Below, piece after piece: positions 35,215 to 43,497 of a DNA stretch of 64,000 nt; the first letter of the stretch is position 1, and every line of letters begins with the position of its first letter. The stretch comes from Actinomycetales bacterium (GTDB lineage Bacteria; Actinomycetota; Actinomycetes; Actinomycetales; Actinomycetaceae). The notes beneath the pieces are model-generated. The model did not search any database. It was not told the origin of the DNA and worked only from the letters and a program-made list of their open reading frames with translations. The translations under genes and the position numbers were made by a program. Location: the NCBI GenBank assembly GCA_015655375.1, contig JAATFD010000021.1, positions 1-64,000 of the forward strand, written 5' to 3'.

Positions 35215-36191
35215 CGCTCAGCCTCCTGTGTGGGAATGACACGGCCGAGAAGATCGCCGTAGCCCTGCTCAGGCATCCGTTCGGCCGGGACGAACCTCAG
35301 AGCCGCGGAATTGATGCAGTAACGACGGCCACCAGCCTGGGGAGGTCCGTCCTCGAAGACGTGACCGAGGTGGATGTCACCGGAGGCAGAACGGATTTCC
35401 CGACGGATCTTGCCCCGCGAGGTGTCATCGAGTTCGGCCACGGCGTCCTCGTCGAGGGGACGGGTGAAGGAGGGCCAGCCGCATCCCGCATCGTACTTGT
35501 CCGCCGACGTGAACAGGGGCTGACCGGTCGTGACGTCGACGTACAGTCCGGGCGCCGTTCGTTCGGTGTGCTCCCCGCTGCCCTCGACCTCGGTGTGGCC
35601 GTGGAGCGTGATCTCGTACTGGACGGGGGTGAGCAGGCGACGCAGGCGATCGTCCTCGCGGAGGAACCGCTCCTGGGGCCGGGCGGCGGCAGCCCGCTCG
35701 ATCGCCCGGGCCGGGATGTGGCACGTCGCATCGGGATTCTTGTCGAAGTAGTGCTGGTGGTACTCCTCGGCCCGGAAGAGGTTGGTCAGCGGCGCGACCT
35801 CGATGGCCAGTGGTTCTTCGTGATGGCGCTGGACGACGGCCAGGGCGAGATCGATGGATAGGTGATCGTCTGTGTCGGTGAAATAGATGCCGGAACGGTA
35901 TTGGACCCCGATGTCGTCACCCTGCCGGTTGATCGACACGGGATCGACGATCGCCAGGAAGAGCTCAAGGAGGAAGGCGAGGCCCACCTGGGTGCGGTCG
36001 TAGGTGATGTGGACGGTCTCCGCATGCCCGGAATCGGCACAGACCTCCTCATACGTGGGTGCCGGTGTCGGTCCGTTCGCATAGCCGACCTCGGTGTCGA
36101 GGACGCCGTGGACCCGGTCGAAGTACGTCTGGATCCCCCAGAAGCATCCTCCCGCCAGGTAGATCTCTCCGGTGTGCTCGGGCGTGGTCAT
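35211..36191 (-). CDS. msrAB: Fused methionine sulfoxide reductase MsrAB
   Basis: The 326-residue fusion has an N-terminal MsrA domain with the catalytic GGCFWG (Cys16), EVGYANGPTPAPTYEEVC, HAETVHITYD and FRAEEYHQHYFDKNP, then a C-terminal MsrB domain with GCGWPSFTRPLD, GDIHLGHVFEDGP and the catalytic RYCINSAALRF (Cys292). The two MsrB zinc CxxC motifs are missing, as in several fused forms. The enzyme reduces both S and R epimers of methionine sulfoxide in the cytoplasm (no signal peptide). AAGGAGAG lies upstream of ATG 36191, which overlaps the kinase stop by 4 bp. Its position inside a sugar operon is odd. Confidence 0.95.
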   Translation of the reverse strand: MTTPEHTGEIYLAGGCFWGIQTYFDRVHGVLDTEVGYANGPTPAPTYEEVCADSGHAETVHITYDRTQVGLAFLLELFLAIVDPVSINRQGDDIGVQYRSGIYFTDTDDHLSIDLALAVVQRHHEEPLAIEVAPLTNLFRAEEYHQHYFDKNPDATCHIPARAIERAAAARPQERFLREDDRLRRLLTPVQYEITLHGHTEVEGSGEHTERTAPGLYVDVTTGQPLFTSADKYDAGCGWPSFTRPLDEDAVAELDDTSRGKIRREIRSASGDIHLGHVFEDGPPQAGGRRYCINSAALRFVPAERMPEQGYGDLLGRVIPTQEAER

Positions 36192-37633
36192 GCGCTCTCC
36201 TTCCACGTGGGTGCGAGTACGTCGATCAGGTGCTGATAGCGCCGATAGTGCTGGGCGAGGATGGGCGTCCGATCGGAGGGGGTGAAGGTTCGCGTGCGCG
36301 ACTCGACCTCGCGCAGGTGCGACAGGCCTGGAATGACGGAGGCCGCGCCGCGCATTCCCGCAGCCGGGTCTGTGTCTGCGATGACCGGACGATTCAGGAC
36401 GTCCGCGACCAGCTGGCACCACTGGGGCGTGGAGGCTCCGCCGCCCGTGAGGATCAGGGAGTTGGAAGCACCCGTCGACTCCGCGCACTGGCGCAGGGCC
36501 ATGGTCAGTCCCTCGGCCAGGGCGCGAGCGAGGTCGGCGCGGCGCGTCGTCGGGGTCAAGCCGGTGAACGCTCCCGTCGCCTCGGGGGCCAGGAAGGGGA
36601 CTCGCTCCCCATAGAGGAACGGGAGAACGATCTCCGATTCGGAATGGGAGGAGGCGACGTCGGCCCAGAAACGCTCGTAGCGGTCCTCGTGCTCGTAGCC
36701 GTGCAGATCCAGGAACCAATCGAGGACTGCCCCGCCCGCGGAGGACCCGAGGACGCGCAGGTGGAGGCCCGGTTCGATCCAGGCGACGGTGGCACCCACG
36801 GGTTCTCCGTCGAGAGAGGGGTTCCGGGTCAAGGGCGTGACGGCGATGGTGGTTCCCAGGACGGCCACGGCATCTCCCTCCTGGCGCATCCCGGAGCCGA
36901 GTGCCTGCGCGACGACATCGATGCATCCGATGTGGACGGGAGTTCGGGCTGGCAGACCCAATCGGTCGGCTGCGTCGCGGGTCAGCGTTCCCGCCGGCGC
37001 GCCCGGTTGGAGGACCGGGGGGACGAGGTCGGCCAGTTCGGGACAGCCCAGACGTGAGAAGGAGCCCCCGTCCCAGTTCCGGATCCAGGGATCGAGGAAG
37101 GGGATCGTCGCATTCGTGACGTCGGTGGCCACGCACCCGCTGAGGCGGTACGTCACCCAGTCCGCGGCGGTGAGGATCCAGCGGGTCGATCGGGCGACGT
37201 CCGGATCCGACTGGCGCAGAGAGCTCCACAACGCCGCAGAGGTCCCGGGCCACAGCACGGTCCCGGTGCGACGGAAGTGGTCGTCGATGATTCCCGACCT
37301 CTCCCAGCCCTCGACCGTCGAGGCTCCCGCGACGGAGTTCCACTGACGAGCGATCCCACCGTGGCCGAACCGATCGATGGTCCACAGTCCATCGCCCTGA
37401 CCGGTGACGACGATCGCGTCGACGGGATCCGAGGACGCGGCAACAACCTGGGCGAGGACGTCGGCGGTGCGTTCCCACAGCGCTTCCTGATCCTGGGTGG
37501 CGATGTCGGGGCCTCCGACGGTGGGAGCCGACCGACGGTGGAGGCACCGACCGTCGCTGGTGACGATCGCCGCCTTCAACGTGCTCGATCCGATGTCGGC
37601 GACGAGGACGGCCTCCGGTGCCGAGAAGCTCAT
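36188..37633 (-). CDS. FGGY-family carbohydrate kinase (xylulokinase-like)
   Basis: The 481-residue kinase begins VLVADIGSSTLKAAIVTSDG (phosphate 1 motif), has VVTGQGDGLWTID, GTVLWPGTSAALWSSL, ADWVTYRLSGCVATDVTNAT, HIGCIDVVAQALGSGM (with the catalytic aspartate in GCIDV), AVLGTTIAVTPL and the adenosine motif LILTGGGASTPQWCQLVADV. FGGY enzymes phosphorylate sugars or polyols. It overlaps the upstream permease stop by 1 bp and probably traps the compound imported by the CUT2 transporter of the same operon. Substrate unresolved: xylulose, another pentulose or a polyol. Confidence 0.9.
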   Translation of the reverse strand: MSFSAPEAVLVADIGSSTLKAAIVTSDGRCLHRRSAPTVGGPDIATQDQEALWERTADVLAQVVAASSDPVDAIVVTGQGDGLWTIDRFGHGGIARQWNSVAGASTVEGWERSGIIDDHFRRTGTVLWPGTSAALWSSLRQSDPDVARSTRWILTAADWVTYRLSGCVATDVTNATIPFLDPWIRNWDGGSFSRLGCPELADLVPPVLQPGAPAGTLTRDAADRLGLPARTPVHIGCIDVVAQALGSGMRQEGDAVAVLGTTIAVTPLTRNPSLDGEPVGATVAWIEPGLHLRVLGSSAGGAVLDWFLDLHGYEHEDRYERFWADVASSHSESEIVLPFLYGERVPFLAPEATGAFTGLTPTTRRADLARALAEGLTMALRQCAESTGASNSLILTGGGASTPQWCQLVADVLNRPVIADTDPAAGMRGAASVIPGLSHLREVESRTRTFTPSDRTPILAQHYRRYQHLIDVLAPTWKESA

Positions 37634-38607
37634 CAGTGACCACTCCGTGCCACCAGAGAACGCCGGGCCAACCCGAAGGAGAAGGCCAGGGCAAGGACCA
37701 GGACCGCTCCTCGGATGAACGCCTTGAGATTGAAGTCGAGTCCCAGGAGGTCCAGCCCGTTCGACAGGACCTCGAGAAAGAGGACCGACACGACGGTGCC
37801 GGGGACGTTGGGACGGCCTTTCGGGTTCAACGCCGCGCCGAGGAAGGTCGCAGCGATCGCGTCCGTCTGATAGGAATAGCCCGCTTGCGGGGTGTAGATG
37901 CGCAGTCCGGCGGTCAGGAGCACTCCGGCGAAGGCGCACAGGATCGCCGCCGTCACGTAGACGATCGCGGTCGTGCGTCCGACCCGGATGCCGATCGCGC
38001 GAGGCACATCCGGCTGCAGTCCGATGGCGTCGACCTGCCGGCCGAAGACCGTGCGTGACAGGAGGAACCACACGGCCAGGGCAAGCACGACCGCCACGAT
38101 GACCTTGTAGGGGATGCCCGCGATGGATCCGACCCCGAACTGGTGGAAAGGGGCAGGTGCGTTGCGGAAACTCACGTTGGCGCCGCCACCGGTGCCGACC
38201 TGCTGGACCGATCGGCCGACGAAGTACACGCCGAGTGTGGCCAGGAACGGGGAGACCCCCAAGCCGGAGATCAACCCCGCGTTGACGACACCGACCAGCA
38301 GACCCGCGCACACCGCCACGAGAATTGACAGTCCCCATCCGAGGTGGAGGTCCGTCATCGCGAGGATGACGACCCAGGCGCCGATGTCCAGGGCGGTGCC
38401 GACCGACAGGTCGATCCCTCCCGAGGAGACGACCAGTGTCATCGCCAGCGACACGATGAGGAGGATGACCGACCCCTCGGCGATGTTGCGGAGATTGCTG
38501 ATGTGGAGGAAGGCGGATGAACGGATGGACAACCACGCGACCAGGGCGACGAAGACCATTGCGAAAGCGCCGCGGGCGGAGGCCGTGCGCAGGGAAGGAG
38601 CACTCAT
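37633..38607 (-). CDS. Ribose-type (CUT2) ABC permease, second subunit
   Basis: From ATG 38607 the product is 324 residues with about 9-10 membrane segments and RbsC-family motifs: LRNIAEGSVILLIVSLAMTL, GGIDLSVGTALDIGAWVV, GLGVSPFLATLGVYFVGRSV, GLQPDVPRAIGIRVGRTTA and FLGAALNPKGRPNVPGTVV. GGAGGG lies 4-5 nt upstream and the start overlaps the preceding stop (ATGA). It forms a heterodimer with the next permease. Confidence 0.92.
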   Translation of the reverse strand: MSAPSLRTASARGAFAMVFVALVAWLSIRSSAFLHISNLRNIAEGSVILLIVSLAMTLVVSSGGIDLSVGTALDIGAWVVILAMTDLHLGWGLSILVAVCAGLLVGVVNAGLISGLGVSPFLATLGVYFVGRSVQQVGTGGGANVSFRNAPAPFHQFGVGSIAGIPYKVIVAVVLALAVWFLLSRTVFGRQVDAIGLQPDVPRAIGIRVGRTTAIVYVTAAILCAFAGVLLTAGLRIYTPQAGYSYQTDAIAATFLGAALNPKGRPNVPGTVVSVLFLEVLSNGLDLLGLDFNLKAFIRGAVLVLALAFSFGLARRSLVARSGH

Positions 38608-39602
38608 CGGGCCCTCCTGCGTGCCAGGGCCGAGGCGACGACCACGGCGAGGATCAGGACGCCCTTGAACCCGTAGACCCACGAGTTGTCGACGCGGGCG
38701 AGGATCAGTGCATTGGAGAGAACGGCGACGAGGATCGCGCTGAGGAAGGCGCCCAGGGGAGTCACGGTGTTCCTCGGTGAGAAGACCGGGGAGAGATAGG
38801 CGACGAGGACCATGTCGACCAGAAGCCGGTCCTCCATCCCGGGCGAGAAGCCGGAGGCGCGCGCTCCTAGGAGCACCGAATCGAGGCCGGCCACCAGTGC
38901 CGCGAGGACGAATGTCGCTGCGACATAGGCTCCGACGTGCAGTCCGGCGACGTGTGCGGCCTCGCGATTTCCTCCCACTGCGCGCATTCGCATCCCGATC
39001 GGGGTGTGGTGGACGAGCAGATGAAGAACGAAGAGGATGAGTGCGGCGAGGATGATCGACACCGGCAGTCCCGCGATGTTCTGGTCTCTGACGGTGATGA
39101 TTGCGGGCGAGGCGAGGTCGGTGCGGCGGTTGGTCGTCACGACCCGGATCGCGCCGGCCACCATGACGGACGTGGCCAGGGTGGCGAGGATCGGTGTGAG
39201 CCCGATGCCGGCGACGAGGACGGCGTTGATCACTCCGATGACGAGCGCACCGGCGACCGCGAGAAGCAGGGAGAACTCGAACGAGTGATGCCAGTCCGTG
39301 ACGGACTTGGCCAACAGGGCTGTCGACAGCGCGGCGGTCGTCGCCAGTGACAGATCGATGCCACCACTGACTGCATCGTCGCCACCGACGATGATGACCA
39401 GGGAGAGGGCCATGCCGATGACGGCGATGGGTGCCGCCTGGGTGAGCGCAGCCTCGAGTGCCGCAGGGCTGATCGCCGCCGGGGTCCGGATCGTCAGGAC
39501 GACGATGAGGCCGAGGGCGAGGACCGCGGGCGACAGACGCAGGGCGAGGGCTGAGCGACTGGTTCGCGCCGGTGGTGCGCTCAGGGTGACTGTCGCGCTC
39601 AT
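38604..39602 (-). CDS. Ribose-type (CUT2) ABC permease, first subunit
   Basis: From ATG 39602 the product is 332 residues with RbsC-like helices and motifs: QAAPIAVIGMALSLVIIVGG, GGIDLSLATTAALSTALL, GIGLTPILATLATSVMVAG, AVGGNREAAHVAGLHVGAY and VLVAYLSPVFSPRNTVTPLG. The start has GAGGAGGAAA upstream and overlaps the ATPase stop (ATGA). Two different CUT2 permeases in one operon resemble the YtfT/YjfF (galactofuranose) and xylose/arabinose-like arrangements. Confidence 0.92.
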   Translation of the reverse strand: MSATVTLSAPPARTSRSALALRLSPAVLALGLIVVLTIRTPAAISPAALEAALTQAAPIAVIGMALSLVIIVGGDDAVSGGIDLSLATTAALSTALLAKSVTDWHHSFEFSLLLAVAGALVIGVINAVLVAGIGLTPILATLATSVMVAGAIRVVTTNRRTDLASPAIITVRDQNIAGLPVSIILAALILFVLHLLVHHTPIGMRMRAVGGNREAAHVAGLHVGAYVAATFVLAALVAGLDSVLLGARASGFSPGMEDRLLVDMVLVAYLSPVFSPRNTVTPLGAFLSAILVAVLSNALILARVDNSWVYGFKGVLILAVVVASALARRRAR

Positions 39603-41182
39603 GGGGCGGTTTCCTCCTCGGGTTCGTCGCTCAGACCGGTCACGAGGGCGAGCAGCCGATCCGGATCGGCCGCGGAGGTGTCGACGTCGGCGACGAGGCG
39701 ACCACGACGCATGACGAGGACCCGATGGGCCAGGCCCCACAGCTCCTCGGTGTCATTGGAGGAGATCAGGACCGCAGTTCCCTGCTCGGCCAGGTGGGCG
39801 ATGATCCGGTAGATCTCCGACTTGGCACTGACGTCGACGCCGACGGTCGGCTCCTCAAGGATGAGGATGGGGCTCTGCGTGGCGATCCATCGGCCGAGGA
39901 CGACTTTCTGCTGGTTTCCGCCGCTGAGCAGACGGGTCGGTGTCGAGGCGGTGACCGGGCGGATGTCGAGCGCGGTGATCGTGGTGTCGGCCTGTGTCTG
40001 TTCGGCCGCCGCGTCGAGGACGCCCGCGTGGGAGACCCGGCGCAGCGACGCCAGGGTGAGGTTGGCGGCGGTCGACAGATTCAGCACGACGCCCGACCCG
40101 CGTCGATCCCGTGGGACCAGCCCGATGCCATGGCGTGCGGCGTCCGTGCGCGATCCTGCATCGAGGATCTTCCCCGCGACCGCGAGCCTGCCGTGGGTCG
40201 GGGCCCGCATTCCCGCGAGGGCGTCGACCAGCGCGTCGCGCCCCGAGCCGGGCAGCCCGGCGACCCCGACGATCTCTCCGGGCGCGAGGTCGAGGTCGAT
40301 CGGCTCCACGGCGTCATCGATCGCAATGCCGGTGGCTTCCAGGATCGGTGGGGTTCCGGCGGGCACACGGTGTGCCGGGGGGAAGACCTCATCGATCCGG
40401 CGACCGATCATCATCTCGATGAGGCGATCCGAGGATGCGAGGTCCTTCTTCTCCGCGACGCCGACGGTCCGACCGGCTCGCAGGACGGTGGCACGGTCGC
40501 AGATCTCTTGGATCTCGGACAGGTAATGGGAGACGTAGAGTATCGCGACGCCGCTGTCCCTCAGGCGGCGGATTGCCGTGAACACGGTGGAGACCTGGGT
40601 CGCGGCCAAGGGAGCGGTCGGCTCGTCGAGGATGACCACGCGCGCATCGCCGTCCACCAGCGCGTGAGCGATCTGGACGAGCTTGCGTTCGGCAGGATCG
40701 AGATCGCGGATGAGGCGGGTGGCCGGGATCCTCATCCCGAGGGAGTCCTCAAGGAACCGGGCCGCACGGTGACGCATCCGGCGTGTGCGGGTCAACGGCC
40801 CGGCCGCGATCTCTTGGTCGAGGAACACGGACTCGGCGACGGTGAGCGTCGGAACCAGGGCCAGTTCCTGATGGACGATGCGGATACCGAGCGAATGGAC
40901 GAGGGCCGGCGTGGGATGGTCGACGGGTGCCCCGCCGATCCGGATCGTGCCCTCGTCGGCGCGGAGCAGACCACCGAGGACCTTGATGATCGTCGACTTT
41001 CCGGCGCCGTTCTCGCCGATCAACCCGTGGATCTCGCCGTGGCGAAGGCCCAAGGAGGCGTGATCGAGGGCGAGGACGCCCGGGAATCGCTTGACGATGT
41101 CATCCAAGGACACGAGGTCCTCGGAGCATTTTCCGGTGGGAGGCTCGGGCCGGGTCGCCGGAACGGTTGCTCCACCGCTCAC
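39599..41182 (-). CDS. Ribose-type (CUT2) ABC ATPase with two nucleotide-binding domains
   Basis: The 527-residue tandem ATPase has a complete first domain (Walker A GENGAGKST, signature LDPAERKLVQIAHAL, Walker B VVILDEPTAPL) and a second domain with the degenerate Walker A GLPGSGRDALVDAL usual for the family, plus LLSGGNQQKVVLGRWIA and LILEEPTVGVDVSAKSEIY. The start is a GTG at 41182 that overlaps the binding-protein stop (GTGA); the ribosome binding site is poor. It drives the two permeases that follow. Confidence 0.92.
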   Translation of the reverse strand: MSGGATVPATRPEPPTGKCSEDLVSLDDIVKRFPGVLALDHASLGLRHGEIHGLIGENGAGKSTIIKVLGGLLRADEGTIRIGGAPVDHPTPALVHSLGIRIVHQELALVPTLTVAESVFLDQEIAAGPLTRTRRMRHRAARFLEDSLGMRIPATRLIRDLDPAERKLVQIAHALVDGDARVVILDEPTAPLAATQVSTVFTAIRRLRDSGVAILYVSHYLSEIQEICDRATVLRAGRTVGVAEKKDLASSDRLIEMMIGRRIDEVFPPAHRVPAGTPPILEATGIAIDDAVEPIDLDLAPGEIVGVAGLPGSGRDALVDALAGMRAPTHGRLAVAGKILDAGSRTDAARHGIGLVPRDRRGSGVVLNLSTAANLTLASLRRVSHAGVLDAAAEQTQADTTITALDIRPVTASTPTRLLSGGNQQKVVLGRWIATQSPILILEEPTVGVDVSAKSEIYRIIAHLAEQGTAVLISSNDTEELWGLAHRVLVMRRGRLVADVDTSAADPDRLLALVTGLSDEPEEETAP

Positions 41183-42258
41183 TGGTCATACCCGAGGCGC
41201 TTCTCGATCTCCTCCGCACCCGCTTGGCCCTCAACGGGGTAGGTCTCGATGTAGGTGTTCGCCTCGACGCTCTGACCTGCGAGGTACTTCGCCGCGTTGT
41301 CCGCCGAGGTCGTGCCGATCGTGCGTGGTTGCTGCGCGACGTTGCCGACCAGCGGGCTGGCGTCCTCCTTCTGGATGTCGAGGGTGTCAGGCCCCGCATC
41401 GAACGCTGTCACGACGACGTCATCGCGTCCGGACTCCTGAATGGCCTGGACGACTCCGACGGCCGGTTGGTCCCAGCAGGCGACGTGGATCTCGTCCACG
41501 GTCCCCTTCGGGTGGCTCTCGAGGAAACTGAGCGTCTGCTGGCGTGCGTCCTCGGCCGGGCTCGAGAACTGCTCGGCCAACTCGGGGGTGAGGAACTCCG
41601 TATCCGGAAGCCGGCTCGAGAGCTGCTCCTTCCAGGCCGTGTAGCGGTCACCGCAGTAGCTCAGGCTCTCACTGAAGGCGTTGAACACTGCGATCTTCGG
41701 GGCCGTGATGTTCGCGGACTCGAAGTAATCGGCATCCACGTCACCGGCTTGGCGTCCCCCGATGGTGGAGTCCGACTGGGTGTTGTTGATGACGTAGGGC
41801 GAAGCGTGGTCGACTCCGAAGACGGGGATGCCGGCGTCGCGGAGGGCCTGGAGCTTGGGCTCGACGGCGTCATCTCCCAGGATGGTGATGACCGCATCGA
41901 CTCCGGCGGTGAGGAAGGTGTCGTGGTTCTCGGCGTGGACGGTGTTGTCGCGGCCACCGTCGGTGGAGATCACTGTGCCGCCCAGGCGCTCGACCTCGTC
42001 GCGGGCACCCTCGAAGGCCTCCCGGTCCCAGAAATGCTGGGTTCCGACGACGGCGATGCCGATGGTCTTGCCGTCCAGGCTGGGAGCGTCGGTTGTTGCG
42101 GTCTGGCCGGACTGAGCCGCGGCGGTCCCCGAACCGCCCGACGCGGATGCGTCGTCGGTTCCCGACTGGGAGGCGACCGTGCTGCACCCGGCCAGCGCAA
42201 GCGCCACGGTGGTGCAGGCGAGCATGGCTCGTGGGACGGGATGCGTAGAACGGCTCAT
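41179..42258 (-). CDS. Sugar-binding lipoprotein of the CUT2 importer
   Basis: The 359-residue periplasmic-binding-protein-like lipoprotein has a signal with lipobox LAGC (LACTTVALALAGC), a Ser/Gly/Ala linker, and a ribose-binding-like body: KTIGIAVVGTQHFWDREAFE, GGTVISTDGGRDNTVHAEN, AVITILGDDAVEPKLQALRD, GIPVFGVDHASPYVINNTQS, DEIHVACWDQPAVGVVQAIQ. GAGGAG lies about 10 nt before the ATG at 42258. Ligand unknown; the kinase and zinc dehydrogenase in the operon suggest a sugar or polyol. Confidence 0.9.
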   Translation of the reverse strand: MSRSTHPVPRAMLACTTVALALAGCSTVASQSGTDDASASGGSGTAAAQSGQTATTDAPSLDGKTIGIAVVGTQHFWDREAFEGARDEVERLGGTVISTDGGRDNTVHAENHDTFLTAGVDAVITILGDDAVEPKLQALRDAGIPVFGVDHASPYVINNTQSDSTIGGRQAGDVDADYFESANITAPKIAVFNAFSESLSYCGDRYTAWKEQLSSRLPDTEFLTPELAEQFSSPAEDARQQTLSFLESHPKGTVDEIHVACWDQPAVGVVQAIQESGRDDVVVTAFDAGPDTLDIQKEDASPLVGNVAQQPRTIGTTSADNAAKYLAGQSVEANTYIETYPVEGQAGAEEIEKRLGYDQ

Positions 42259-42293
42259 GGTGATTCGACTCCTCAATGGGGACAGGGGTGTGG

Positions 42294-42761
42294 TCAGTAG
42301 CGAATGAACTCGGCGACCTCGGGATCGGAGGCCTTGATCGCCTCGATCTCCTCGGGCGTGGGAAGGACCGGACGATCGCGCTCGACCGTGACGATGCAGA
42401 TGAATCCGAAGGGCTCGTCGCCCTCGGCACGCAGTTGGTGCCAGGCCCAGGACGGGACATAGATCAGGTCATGAGGAGCGACGTGGTGGATGGCGTCCTG
42501 GACGAGGACTCCTCCCCGCCCACGAATGGGGATCACCTCGTGGGGGTGGCCATGGTGCTCGAGCGTGCTCCATCCTCCGGGAGCCACCTCGAAGTAGCGC
42601 ACCTGGACGCCGAGCCCATGCTCACGGTCATACAGAATCCTGCGGGTCACCTGTGAGAAAGGGGAACCGGGATTCTGGTTGTAGGCGAGTTCTGTGATTC
42701 CCTCCCACCGGAAGGGCTCGTCCTGGGAAATAAATGTGGGAAGTTCTGGTTCCGCAGCCAT
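42294..42761 (-). CDS. Cupin-domain protein
   Basis: The 155-residue single-domain cupin contains the two metal motifs, GGWSTLEHHGHPHEVIPIRG (with G-x5-HxHx3-4E pattern) and APHDLIYVPSWAWHQLRAEG (G/P-x-H). It is first in the CUT2 operon, 35 bp before the binding-protein gene. Such proteins often act as sugar epimerases/isomerases such as D-lyxose or ulose isomerases, or as small-molecule sensors. No specific activity can be assigned. Confidence 0.85.
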   Translation of the reverse strand: MAAEPELPTFISQDEPFRWEGITELAYNQNPGSPFSQVTRRILYDREHGLGVQVRYFEVAPGGWSTLEHHGHPHEVIPIRGRGGVLVQDAIHHVAPHDLIYVPSWAWHQLRAEGDEPFGFICIVTVERDRPVLPTPEEIEAIKASDPEVAEFIRY

Positions 42762-42964
42762 GTGAGGGATCGTCGCTCAGAGCGGACCCTGGAGGAAAAC
42801 GAGATCCCCACATGAGACGATGTAACACATGCGTGTCATGATCGAGCTGAGGAAATGTGCTGGTATTCCTTGTCGCCACCCGTGAAGAGCGGCTCCCGGT
42901 GAACACGAGATCGGCGGCGAAAGGAATGATCGATCTCGGTTCGTGAGATCTTGTGACGGGATTC

Positions 42965-42992
42965 TTGCGTGCGAAGACCGCTGTGCTAGCGT
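42965..42992 (+). promoter_or_regulatory. Predicted promoter for the long leader of the mtn/ABC operon
   Basis: TTGCGT (42965-42970), 16-bp spacer and TAGCGT (42987-42992), the latter preceded by TGC as an extended -10. If used, the transcript has a 5' leader of about 500 nt before the binding-protein gene and would include the short ORF at 43136. Confidence 0.5.
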
Positions 42993-43135
42993 TCCCACTC
43001 GACACGATCTGGATGGAATGCCGTGGGTGTCGATCGCTCGTTCCATACGGTCCGGACAGGCCAGATCGACGTCGATGCTTCAGCGTGAAGTCATCGCTTG
43101 TGGCAGAGAAAGCAGCGTCGAGGAGGTGTGTGCGG

Positions 43136-43219
43136 ATGCGTGATCTGACCGGTGTTCTTGCCGTGTGCCCGCCCATGGCCACGTGTCCTCGAATGCTCGG
43201 GCGCATGCACGTCCGCTGA
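43136..43219 (+). CDS. Short leader ORF (27 residues)
   Basis: ATG at 43136 follows AGGAGG with good spacing. The peptide begins MRDLTGVLAVCPPMATCPRM, ends GRMHVR and contains two cysteines and four methionines. It lies inside the long leader of the downstream ABC/mtn operon, about 280 nt before its first gene. After the stop there is a perfect palindrome GCGCATGCGC at 43223-43232. A regulatory leader peptide responding to methionine or cysteine supply would fit the methylthioribose salvage genes, but this is speculation; no family is recognised. Confidence 0.45.
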   Translation: MRDLTGVLAVCPPMATCPRMLGRMHVR

Positions 43220-43372
43220 TACGCGCATGCGCTGTGGCTCCGTTCTCTGCGACCTGATCGTTGGGCGAATCAGAGTCTTTGATGAGCATTTGTTGAGCAC
43301 CCCTTGACGGCTGATGAAGTTCGTGGGTTCCGATGGCGGGGACCGGTTCACGGGATCTTTTCCATCGGCCTT

Positions 43373-43393
43373 TCACAATGGTGATTATTGTGA
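43373..43393. promoter_or_regulatory. Perfect inverted repeat, candidate operator
   Basis: TCACAAT (43373-43379), 7-bp spacer, ATTGTGA (43387-43393): a perfect dyad 105 bp before the binding-protein start. The size and symmetry fit a dimeric repressor site. No regulator gene is adjacent. Confidence 0.5.
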
Positions 43394-43497
43394 TTGCCAT
43401 CATTCCCGGTGTGGCGGTGCTCCATGCCCGATAAGTCCCTTGTCGGCCCCGGATCGCGCTCCGATCTTCTTCCTCCCCTTATATCAGGAGAATGCAT

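Noticed and set aside
43136-43219. Interpretation of the short ORF as a known cysteine attenuator
   Set aside because: Known cysteine leaders have clustered Cys codons near the stop; here the two Cys codons are separated, so only a general leader role is proposed.
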